A stretch of 20,199 nucleotides of DNA, from positions 1-20,199 of the forward strand of contig CAZSOU010000041.1 in assembly GCA_964608595.1 (NCBI GenBank), written 5' to 3'. Numbering within the stretch: the first letter of the stretch is position 1; each line of letters starts with the position of its first letter. This document shows positions 6,285-12,835 of the stretch, one piece after another. The DNA comes from Oleiagrimonas sp964608595. Its GTDB lineage: Bacteria > Pseudomonadota > Gammaproteobacteria > Xanthomonadales > Rhodanobacteraceae. The position numbers and the translations under genes are program-made. The notes below the pieces were generated by a model. It searched no databases. It was not told where the DNA came from and was given only the letters and a program-made list of their open reading frames with translations.

Positions 6285-7643
6285 ATGAAAATCACCATCT
6301 TCGGTACCGGCTACGTCGGTCTGGTCACGGGTACTTGTCTTGCCGAGATGGGCAATCATGTGACGTGCGTGGACGTGGACGAGGGCAAGGTGGCGCGTCT
6401 TTCCCGCGGAGAAGTTCCCATTTTCGAGCCGGGCCTCGAAACACTGGTGCAACGCAACCATCAGGCCGGCCGTCTGACGTTCACCACCGACGCGGCAGCG
6501 GCGATTGCACATGGCGAAGTGGTGTTCATTGCCGTCGGCACACCGCCCGATGAAGACGGCAGTGCCGATTTGCGTTACGTGCTCACCGTCGCCAGAACCA
6601 TCGGCGAGCACATTGGCAGCTACACCGTGGTAGTGAACAAATCGACGGTCCCTGTGGGCACCGCCGACCGCGTGCGCGACACGCTGACGGCGACCCTGGC
6701 CGAACGCGGTCAGACGTGCGATTTCGACGTCGTTTCCAATCCCGAATTCCTGAAGGAAGGTGACGCCGTCAGCGATTGCATGCGTCCCGATCGCATCATC
6801 GTCGGCGCTTCCAGTGAGCGCGCCGTGGAAGTGATGCGCAAGCTGTATGCCCCGTTCAACCGCAACCACGAACGGCTGGTGGTGATGGACGAGCGCTCGG
6901 CCGAGCTGACCAAGTACGCCGCCAATGCCATGCTGGCAACCAAAATCAGTTTCATGAACGAAGTGGCCAACATTGCCGAACGCGTGGGTGCGGATATCGA
7001 ACTGGTACGCCAGGGCATCGGCATCGACCCGCGCATTGGCTATCACTTCATCTATCCCGGCGCCGGTTACGGCGGTTCGTGTTTCCCCAAGGATGTGCAG
7101 GCGTTGGAACGCACGGCGCGTCAGCACGATTATCAAGCGCGCTTGCTGCAGGCGGTCGAAGCCGTCAACGCGGCGCAGAAAGAGCGGCTGTTTCAATTGC
7201 TGTCGCAACACTTCAAGGGCGAGCTTGCCGGAAGGACCATTGCCTTGTGGGGGCTGGCGTTCAAGCCCAATACCGACGACATGCGTGAGGCGCCGAGTCG
7301 CCGGTTGATGGAGGCGTTGTGGCAAGCGGGGGCGACCGTGCAGGCATTCGACCCCGAAGCACGCGCCGAAGCGTGCCGTATCTACGGCGAGCGCGACGAT
7401 TTCGTGCTGTGTGAAAGCCCGTACGCGGCGCTGGAAGATGCCGATGCACTGGTCGTCATCACGGAGTGGAAGGCGTTCCGAAGCCCCGATTTCGCGCGTG
7501 TTCGCCAGACGCTGGCCGAGCCGGCCGTGATGTTCGACGGGCGCAACCTCTATGATCCGGCCATGGTCGAGGCGGCCGGCATTGCTTATTATGGGATCGG
7601 TCGCGGACGCAGCATTCAACATGCGGGGACGGACCATGTCTGA
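6285..7643 (+). CDS. ugd: UDP-glucose 6-dehydrogenase
   Basis: This 452-aa cytosolic enzyme oxidises UDP-glucose to UDP-glucuronate with two NAD+, supplying precursors for exopolysaccharide, capsule or modified LPS. The Rossmann motif G-T-G-Y-V-G-L lies at residues 7-13 and an acidic D-V-D follows near 30-32. K210 sits in the E-L-x-K-Y-x-A-N motif. C266 in G-G-S-C-F-P-K-D is the catalytic cysteine that forms the thioester. The C-terminal UDP-binding domain follows (A-F-K-P-N-T-D-D-M-R). Length is usual for the family. The ATG matches the family N-terminus (MKITIFGTGYVGLVTG) although the ribosome site is weak. The 3' end overlaps slyX by 8 nt, so both are cotranscribed. No polysaccharide genes are nearby. 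Confidence 0.96.
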   Translation: MKITIFGTGYVGLVTGTCLAEMGNHVTCVDVDEGKVARLSRGEVPIFEPGLETLVQRNHQAGRLTFTTDAAAAIAHGEVVFIAVGTPPDEDGSADLRYVLTVARTIGEHIGSYTVVVNKSTVPVGTADRVRDTLTATLAERGQTCDFDVVSNPEFLKEGDAVSDCMRPDRIIVGASSERAVEVMRKLYAPFNRNHERLVVMDERSAELTKYAANAMLATKISFMNEVANIAERVGADIELVRQGIGIDPRIGYHFIYPGAGYGGSCFPKDVQALERTARQHDYQARLLQAVEAVNAAQKERLFQLLSQHFKGELAGRTIALWGLAFKPNTDDMREAPSRRLMEALWQAGATVQAFDPEARAEACRIYGERDDFVLCESPYAALEDADALVVITEWKAFRSPDFARVRQTLAEPAVMFDGRNLYDPAMVEAAGIAYYGIGRGRSIQHAGTDHV

Positions 7644-7854
7644 CAACAATTTGCAAATGCGACTGGCGGACCTGGAAACGCGCCTGACCTTCATGGATGA
7701 CACGGTCGGTGCGCTCGCCGATGCCGATACCATGCAGTCGCGGCGTCTTCTGGCATTGGAACAGGCCATGAAGGATCTTCGGGCGGAACTGGCGTCCATG
7801 CGCGCGGCCGTCGGCGACGATCCGCATGATGAACCACCGCCGCCACACTATTGA
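7636..7854 (+). CDS. slyX: SlyX family protein
   Basis: This 72-aa protein has the SlyX layout: an N-terminal coiled coil (about 8-55, with R-L-A-D-L-E-T-R-L-x-F) and the hallmark P-P-P-x-H-Y C-terminus. The family's biochemical role is unknown; the name comes from its place near slyD in E. coli, which is not the context here. The ATG at 7636 lies inside the last codons of ugd and is preceded by a GGGGA stretch 6 nt upstream. This implies translational coupling. An in-frame ATG at 7621 would add five residues with no better ribosome site. Confidence 0.87.
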   Translation: MSDNNLQMRLADLETRLTFMDDTVGALADADTMQSRRLLALEQAMKDLRAELASMRAAVGDDPHDEPPPPHY

Positions 7855-7903
7855 TCGTCACCCGTACATCGTTCCCGAATACTGCTGATTTGTTCCGAAT
7901 ACC

Positions 7904-8431
7904 ATGGCCGATTCCTTACGCGACCAGTTGCTGAAAAGCGGCATCGCCAAGCAAACCCGCAAAAGCCCGCCTGCGCGACGCAAGCGAGGCAAATCCAAAC
8001 CCGTGTCCGCGACAAAAGACGCGGCCGCGGAGATCGATCTGGCGCGCGCTTATGCCATTCGTGCCAGGACCGAGTCCAACGAGCGCAAGCGCGCCAAGGC
8101 TGAAGCCGAGGCCGAGGCTCGTGCGCGCAAGGAGCGCAAGCGTCGCCTCGCGCAGGTCCTCGAGGGCAAGGCATTGAACAAGGCGGATGCCGAGCGCGTG
8201 CGTCACTTCGAGTATGGCGGCAAGATTCGTCGCGTGTACGTGGACGATGCGCAATGGCAGGCCCTGAATGACGGCGAGCTCGGTGTGGTGCAGGCAAGCG
8301 GCAGCTACGTGCTGGTGTCACGCGAGCTGGTGGAAAAAGTGCGGGGCTTCGCACCCGGACACGTTGCCTTGCTGGTCGATGACACCTCGGGCGAGGCCGA
8401 TGATGGCGTTCCCGACGACCTGGTCTGGTAA
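7904..8431 (+). CDS. DUF2058 family protein (YaiL-like)
   Basis: This 175-aa protein starts M-A-D-S-L-R-D-Q-L-L-K-S-G, the usual DUF2058 opening. A highly charged helical middle (about 20-90, rich in K, R, A, E) follows, then a compact C-terminal part with H-F-x-Y-x-G-K-I-R-R-V-Y-V and the Y-V-L-V motif. Members are called nucleoprotein or polynucleotide-associated proteins in databases; the molecular role is not established. The basic middle would suit nucleic-acid or ribosome contact (inference). No clear Shine-Dalgarno precedes the ATG. It is 49 bp after slyX and 3 bp before the transporter gene, so the group ugd-slyX-DUF2058-transporter may be one operon. Confidence 0.87.
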   Translation: MADSLRDQLLKSGIAKQTRKSPPARRKRGKSKPVSATKDAAAEIDLARAYAIRARTESNERKRAKAEAEAEARARKERKRRLAQVLEGKALNKADAERVRHFEYGGKIRRVYVDDAQWQALNDGELGVVQASGSYVLVSRELVEKVRGFAPGHVALLVDDTSGEADDGVPDDLVW

Positions 8432-8434
8432 ACA

Positions 8435-9313
8435 GTGATCTACATTGTCTTGAGCGTGCTGTGCAGCGTGGCGGTTTCGGTGCTGCTCAAGCTCGCACCG
8501 CGTCACGATGTCGATGTGCGTCAGGCCATTGCCGGCAATTATCTGGTGGCAACGCTGCTGACCGTCGCATTGCTTGCGCCCGATCCCCATTTGTTGACAT
8601 TGCCGCCGGCACATCCGGCCTGGCGGGTGCTGCTGGCCCTGGGCGTGTTGCTGCCATCCATTTTCGTGGTATTGGCCAAGTCGGTGCGTGAAGCCGGCGT
8701 GGTGCGGACGGATGCCGCACAACGTCTGTCCTTGTTGTTGCCGCTGGTGGCGGCCTTCACCTTGTTCGGCGAAGTGCTGACCTGGCAGAAGGGCATCGGC
8801 ATGGCGATCGGATTGGCGGCCATCGCGTGCATCGTCATGCGCCGACATGCGCCAGTCCGATCGGAGTCGGACAAGGTGAGTGGTGGTGGATGGTGGTGGC
8901 CTGTGGTGGTATTCGTCGGCATGGGCGTCATCGACATCCTGTTCAAGCGCGTGGCCCAGTTGACGGGAGTGCCTTTCGGCGACGTGTTGCTGGCCACGTT
9001 CGTGCTGGCGTTCGTGCTCGCTCTGCTGGGTGTGATCTGGCTGTATATCCGCGGGCAGGCGCATTGGCAATGGCGTCATGCCGGTGGCGCCGTGCTGCTT
9101 GGCGGGCTCAACTTCGGCAACATCGTGTTCTATATCCAGGCGCACAAGCACTTGTCGCAAGACCCTGCACTGGTGTTTTCCGCCATGAATATCGGTGTCA
9201 TCGTCCTGGCTGCCCTGATCGGCTTGTGGTGGTTCAACGAACGCCTGGGCCGTTTGAACCGCGCCGGACTGGTGCTGGCCGTGGCTGCCGTTCTGGTATT
9301 GGCCACGGCATGA
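8435..9313 (+). CDS. EamA-like drug/metabolite transporter superfamily protein, 10 TM
   Basis: This 292-aa inner-membrane protein shows ten hydrophobic segments in two halves of five (about 2-20, 34-50, 65-88, 95-115, 118-136, then 149-170, 180-203, 215-236, 250-270, 275-291). That is the DMT-superfamily layout. A glycine- and tryptophan-rich G-G-G-W-W-W stretch opens the second half. The substrate cannot be told. The start is GTG at 8435, only 3 nt after the DUF2058 stop with no clear ribosome site, so translation probably depends on coupling. It ends just before a large hairpin shared with the converging lipoprotein gene. Confidence 0.82.
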   Translation: MIYIVLSVLCSVAVSVLLKLAPRHDVDVRQAIAGNYLVATLLTVALLAPDPHLLTLPPAHPAWRVLLALGVLLPSIFVVLAKSVREAGVVRTDAAQRLSLLLPLVAAFTLFGEVLTWQKGIGMAIGLAAIACIVMRRHAPVRSESDKVSGGGWWWPVVVFVGMGVIDILFKRVAQLTGVPFGDVLLATFVLAFVLALLGVIWLYIRGQAHWQWRHAGGAVLLGGLNFGNIVFYIQAHKHLSQDPALVFSAMNIGVIVLAALIGLWWFNERLGRLNRAGLVLAVAAVLVLATA

Positions 9314-9316
9314 ATC

Positions 9317-9346
9317 CCGCCGGGTGGGCCCGGACCCGCCCGGCGG
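9317..9346. terminator. Hairpin between converging genes
   Basis: A 12-bp stem (9317-9328 with 9335-9346, one G-T wobble) closes a 6-nt loop. It starts 3 nt after the transporter stop and ends 10 nt before the 3' end of the lipoprotein gene on the opposite strand. There is no T tract on either side, so it may work as an mRNA end-protecting hairpin or a weak bidirectional terminator. Confidence 0.6.
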
Positions 9347-9356
9347 TGACTCGAGG

Positions 9357-9974
9357 TCAGTGCTGCGTCGCGGTGTTGCCTCGGGCGGCTTGCGGGTGTG
9401 CGTTTTGCCAGTCCTGAATGAAGTTCAGCACCACATCGCGAACGACCTGCTGGAATCCGTCGGCCAGTGTCGTCGGGGTCAGGCCCTCCGGCGCCGGACC
9501 ATGGCCCATGGTGGAAATGAGGCGATGATTGTATTGATGCTCGAATGCCTTGCCGGTGCCGGTCTGGTAGCTGATGTCGAAGGTGTAGTTGTCCGATATC
9601 GTGGGCGTGGCTGATCCGAAACTGGTGACGTAGTTGGTGCCTTTGTGCTTGGCGTCATCGGCGTTGAACTGATTGTTGGCTACCACGGTAATGGTGCCCT
9701 CGGCCGCGTCACGGGTGGTCGGGGCGAAGACGTTGCTGCGACGCAGCGTGTTTTCGACATCCGTCTTGAGCCCGACATCGACATCTTTCGCAGGTTTGCC
9801 GTTTTGTTGAAAGTGCGCGATCACGTGCACCGGTGTTGCTTGTGCCGGCTGTTTGATACTGCTCCAGTCAGCACGATGATATTGAGGGTCCACGTACGTA
9901 CGTACATTGCTGGAGCACGCCGCAAGCATCAAAAAAGCGGCGAGCGCCAGGATCAGTCGGCTCAGGTTGCGCAT
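9357..9974 (-). CDS. Predicted lipoprotein of unrecognised family
   Basis: This 205-aa protein starts MRNLSRLILALAAFLMLAAC, a lipoprotein signal peptide with lipobox L-A-A-C and lipidated Cys20. Ser-Ser after the cysteine gives no Lol-avoidance signal, so outer-membrane anchoring is likely. The rest is soluble and of mixed character; I do not recognise a domain. A V-x-x-L-K-T-D-V-E-N-x-L segment and a conserved-looking Q-x-V-V-R-D-V-V-L-N-F-I near the end could suggest a small alpha/beta fold of the kind found in LpoB/CsgG-like lipoproteins, but this is weak. AGGGGA at 9981-9986, 6 nt before the ATG, fixes the start. It lies 57 bp behind the FadJ-like gene on the same strand and may be cotranscribed. 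Confidence 0.8.
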   Translation of the reverse strand: MRNLSRLILALAAFLMLAACSSNVRTYVDPQYHRADWSSIKQPAQATPVHVIAHFQQNGKPAKDVDVGLKTDVENTLRRSNVFAPTTRDAAEGTITVVANNQFNADDAKHKGTNYVTSFGSATPTISDNYTFDISYQTGTGKAFEHQYNHRLISTMGHGPAPEGLTPTTLADGFQQVVRDVVLNFIQDWQNAHPQAARGNTATQH

Positions 9975-10031
9975 GGTTTCTCCCCTCACATGGTCGCGAA
10001 AAACGGTAATGTCGTCGATACTGCCAGCCAG

Positions 10032-12146
10032 TCAGGCGTTGTGCCGTGATCCGTCTGACACTTCATCGAGCTGCTGCGTCGATGGTGCGAAATTGGTGTG
10101 GCGCAACGTTGCGGCATCCCACCCCTGACGCGGCTTGAAGCGGTCACCGTAACGTTCGGCAAGCTGCTCCAGTTGCGTGTGCAGCGTCTCGGCGCCGGTG
10201 TCGCGGATGTACTGGATGGGGCCGCCGCGGAACGGCGCGAAACCGGTGCCGAAAATGACGCCGGCGTCAAGCAGGTCGGCATCATCGACCACGTGGTCAT
10301 GCAGACAGGCAACCGATTCGTTGAGCATCGGCAGGATCATGCGATCTTCCAGATCCGGCGGCGCCCGGTAGTTCTTGTCGACGTCGGGCTTTTGCGCCTT
10401 GCCGTCCTGCCAAGTGTAAAAACCCTGACCATCCTTCTTGCCGTGCTTGCCGGCGTCAAGAAGCGAATCGAGATCCGGCGGAATTTCAAGGCCGAGAAAC
10501 GGCGCCAACTCCTTGCCGACCGACGCGCAGACGTCCAGACCCACCGTGTCGGCCAATTCGATCGGCCCCATGGGCATGCCGAAGCGTTTGGCAGCCTTGT
10601 CCAGTACCGGACCCGGCACACCTTCGTGCAGCAAGCGAATGGCTTCGAGCAGGTAAGGCATGAGAATGCGATTGACCAGAAAGCCGGGCGAGCCCTTGAC
10701 CGGCACCGGCAATTTCCCCAGGGCGCGGCAAAAAGCCGACGCCCGCTCCGCGACGCCGGCATCGAGCTGATCGTGGCGGACCACTTCCACCAGCGGCATT
10801 TGCGCTACCGGGTTGAAAAAGTGCAACCCGAGGAAAAAGCGTGGTCGGGCCAGACTCTGGCGCAGTTCGTCCAACGGAATGCTGGATGTATTGCTGGCAA
10901 GGATTTCATCGGCCTGAAAACCGGGTTCGATCCGGGCATACAAAGCCTGTTTTGCTTCGGCATCTTCGAAAATGGCCTCGATGACAAGATCGGCACGGGA
11001 CGAACCTTCGCCTTCGACGTCCGCCGTGAGCCGCTCCGAGGCCGCAGTGGCACGTGCATGGTCGCCACGGGATTTCTTTTCATACATCTTGCGTGCGCGT
11101 TTCAGCGCCGGTTCGATGTATTGCATTTCGCGATCCTGCAACGTCACCTCGAAGCCTTTCCAGGCCGACCAGGCGGCAATGTCGCCGCCCATGATGCCGG
11201 CGCCGACCACATGCACGTGCCGAATGCCGTGATCGCTGTCGCCGCCTTGCTTTTTCAACTGTTCCTGCAGGAAGAACACGCGAATGAGCTGGCGCGCCGT
11301 CGAGGTCTGCGCAAGCCGGCTCACCGAACGTGCTTCGAGCTTCAGACGTTGGCGGATATTGCTGCCGCCCTTGCGCCATACCTCGATCAGTGCAAATGGT
11401 GCGGGATAGTGTTCCTTGCGCACTTTGGCGCGGGTCCGCTTGCGCACCATCGGCGCCATGATCTGGCGCGTCGGCCAGATGTTGCTGGCCCAGGCCGTAA
11501 AGCGTTGGCCGAAGGCGCGCTGATGCGCACGCCGCGTCAGTTGACGGGCGGCTGCGAGCAGCTGGTCTTCCGGGACGATACGGTCAACCAGTCCGACCGA
11601 GTGTGCCTTGCCCGCTGAAAAGGCCTTGCCGGTGAGCATCGCCGGCAAGGCGGCGGTGGCGCCGATGAGACGCGGCAACCGCGCGGTTCCGCCCCACCCG
11701 GGATGGATGCCCAGCATGACCTCGGGCAAGCCGATGCGCGTCGATGGCGCGTCAACCGCCACGCGCTGACGGCAGGCCAGGGCCAGTTCCGTGCCGCCAC
11801 CGAGGCAATGGCCGTGAATGGCCGCGACAGTCCGGCAGGGCAGGCGTGCGAGACGCTCGTAGACGCGTTGGCCGTGCTCGATGTTTTGTTGCACCGTGTC
11901 GGCGGCTTCGTATTTCACGAATTCGCGAATGTCGGCACCGACGGCAAAACCGCCGCTCTTGCATGAGTGGATGATCACGCCGGGCGGGTTTTCGATTTCC
12001 AGACGCTCGAGAATTTCGTCCAGTTCATCGAGCATGGCGCGCGAAATGGCGTTGACGGCGCTGTCGGCCCGATCCATGCCCAATGTGACAATGCCGGCAT
12101 CGTATTCGGCGGTTTTCCAGTGGTTGAAGCGCAGCCCTTCGAACAT
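10032..12146 (-). CDS. fadJ: Bifunctional enoyl-CoA hydratase / 3-hydroxyacyl-CoA dehydrogenase (FadJ-like)
   Basis: This 704-aa cytosolic enzyme catalyses hydration and NAD+-linked oxidation in fatty-acid beta-oxidation. Residues 1 to about 190 are the crotonase domain, with catalytic glutamates E120 (G-G-G-T-E-L-A-L) and E142 (G-L-P-E-V-M-L-G). The oxyanion-hole region G-A-D-I is present. From about 308 the NAD domain follows with G315-A-G-I-M-G320, and H442 (L-H-F-F-N-P) is the dehydrogenase base. Two C-terminal helical domains end the protein. Length matches E. coli FadJ (714). The ATG at 12146 matches the family start (MFEGLRF); the frame stays open to 12485 but that part has no family character. 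No thiolase gene (fadA/fadI) is adjacent in the window. FadB is the main alternative name. Confidence 0.93.
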   Translation of the reverse strand: MFEGLRFNHWKTAEYDAGIVTLGMDRADSAVNAISRAMLDELDEILERLEIENPPGVIIHSCKSGGFAVGADIREFVKYEAADTVQQNIEHGQRVYERLARLPCRTVAAIHGHCLGGGTELALACRQRVAVDAPSTRIGLPEVMLGIHPGWGGTARLPRLIGATAALPAMLTGKAFSAGKAHSVGLVDRIVPEDQLLAAARQLTRRAHQRAFGQRFTAWASNIWPTRQIMAPMVRKRTRAKVRKEHYPAPFALIEVWRKGGSNIRQRLKLEARSVSRLAQTSTARQLIRVFFLQEQLKKQGGDSDHGIRHVHVVGAGIMGGDIAAWSAWKGFEVTLQDREMQYIEPALKRARKMYEKKSRGDHARATAASERLTADVEGEGSSRADLVIEAIFEDAEAKQALYARIEPGFQADEILASNTSSIPLDELRQSLARPRFFLGLHFFNPVAQMPLVEVVRHDQLDAGVAERASAFCRALGKLPVPVKGSPGFLVNRILMPYLLEAIRLLHEGVPGPVLDKAAKRFGMPMGPIELADTVGLDVCASVGKELAPFLGLEIPPDLDSLLDAGKHGKKDGQGFYTWQDGKAQKPDVDKNYRAPPDLEDRMILPMLNESVACLHDHVVDDADLLDAGVIFGTGFAPFRGGPIQYIRDTGAETLHTQLEQLAERYGDRFKPRQGWDAATLRHTNFAPSTQQLDEVSDGSRHNA

Positions 12147-12230
12147 GATCGCGCCAGCTCGTTTGCAATGGACATCCACGATACCGCGAGGCATGACTGA
12201 TTGCGAGGTGCGAGCCGCGGCCCGGCAACG

Positions 12231-12251
12231 CTGAATATCCGATGTATTCAG
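12231..12251. promoter_or_regulatory. Operator-like inverted repeat between fadJ and the c-di-GMP module
   Basis: CTGAATA (12231-12237) and TATTCAG (12245-12251) are perfect 7-bp arms around a 7-nt centre. The site lies 85 bp upstream of the fadJ start and 89 bp upstream of the divergent small gene. Its A+T-rich arms stand out from the G+C-rich surroundings. The spacing and symmetry suit a dimeric repressor. I could not place -35/-10 boxes next to it with confidence. Confidence 0.5.
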
Positions 12252-12339
12252 GCGGCGACCATGGCAAAACGCGATCAACGTCGCGGTTCCGTTGCCGTTT
12301 TGATGGCAATTTGAGTCTGCCTTGGTGCATGTGGCTGTG

Positions 12340-12834
12340 ATGGACAAGACAATGGAAGCGATTCCTGCCCAGGTCGGCAGCAAACTGTTCGACAGCATTC
12401 TGGATGCTGAAACGGCCGTATTGGTGTTGCAGACTCGCCAAAGCGAAGATCTTATCGAACAGTTCCGACAACAGGTGCGTCGCACCGGTCAGACCGCATA
12501 CCTGTGGCGCGAGGGTGAAGGCCTGCAAAGTCTCCGCGAAAGCGGCGTGCACGTGCCCGGATGCTTGCGTGTGAGCGACACCCTGCGATACGTGCAGAAG
12601 AGCATGCGGTTCGGCATTTATCTGCTGGCGGGATTGAAGCCGCCTCTGCGGGCAACGCACATCTCCTTGCTGCGCCGGCTCAGTCGTACGCCGACCTCCT
12701 TCGTGCGCCGCGTGGTTCTGCTCAGCGACGGGCCCGAAATGGCGCAGGCACTCGAAGGGTTGGCCATGCCATTGCACCACGAGGAAGTCAGCGCGACCCG
12801 GTTGCGTTTGCGCGATGGGCGCTGGGTGATCTGA
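12340..12834 (+). CDS. Small protein of unrecognised family, coupled to the GGDEF-EAL gene
   Basis: This 164-aa protein has no signal peptide and no membrane segment. It reads as alternating strands and helices: A-V-L-V-L (26-30), a helix (36-49), A-Y-L-W (53-56), F-G-I-Y-L-L (91-96) and R-V-V-L-L-S (124-129). This order resembles, by eye, the N-terminal domain of Ycf46-like AAA proteins, but no Walker motifs or ATPase domain follow. The stop codon is 1 nt from the ATG of the GGDEF-EAL gene, so the two are almost certainly translated together. No good ribosome site precedes the ATG at 12340; ATG 12352 and TTG 12322 are alternatives. It diverges from fadJ. A role in c-di-GMP signalling is inferred only from position. 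Confidence 0.72.
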   Translation: MDKTMEAIPAQVGSKLFDSILDAETAVLVLQTRQSEDLIEQFRQQVRRTGQTAYLWREGEGLQSLRESGVHVPGCLRVSDTLRYVQKSMRFGIYLLAGLKPPLRATHISLLRRLSRTPTSFVRRVVLLSDGPEMAQALEGLAMPLHHEEVSATRLRLRDGRWVI

Positions 12835-12835
12835 C

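Noticed and set aside
5973..7799. A 608-aa minus-strand ORF across the FkpA-like gene, ugd and slyX
   Set aside because: It crosses a strong terminator and several real gene boundaries and shows no family motifs.
9892..9904. ACGT tandem run
   Set aside because: It lies inside the lipoprotein gene, is only about three units long and encodes ordinary residues; no repeat expansion is suggested.
12147..12485. N-terminal extension of the FadJ-like protein to 12485
   Set aside because: The added residues have no crotonase-family character, cross the dyad at 12231-12251 and overlap the divergent small gene.
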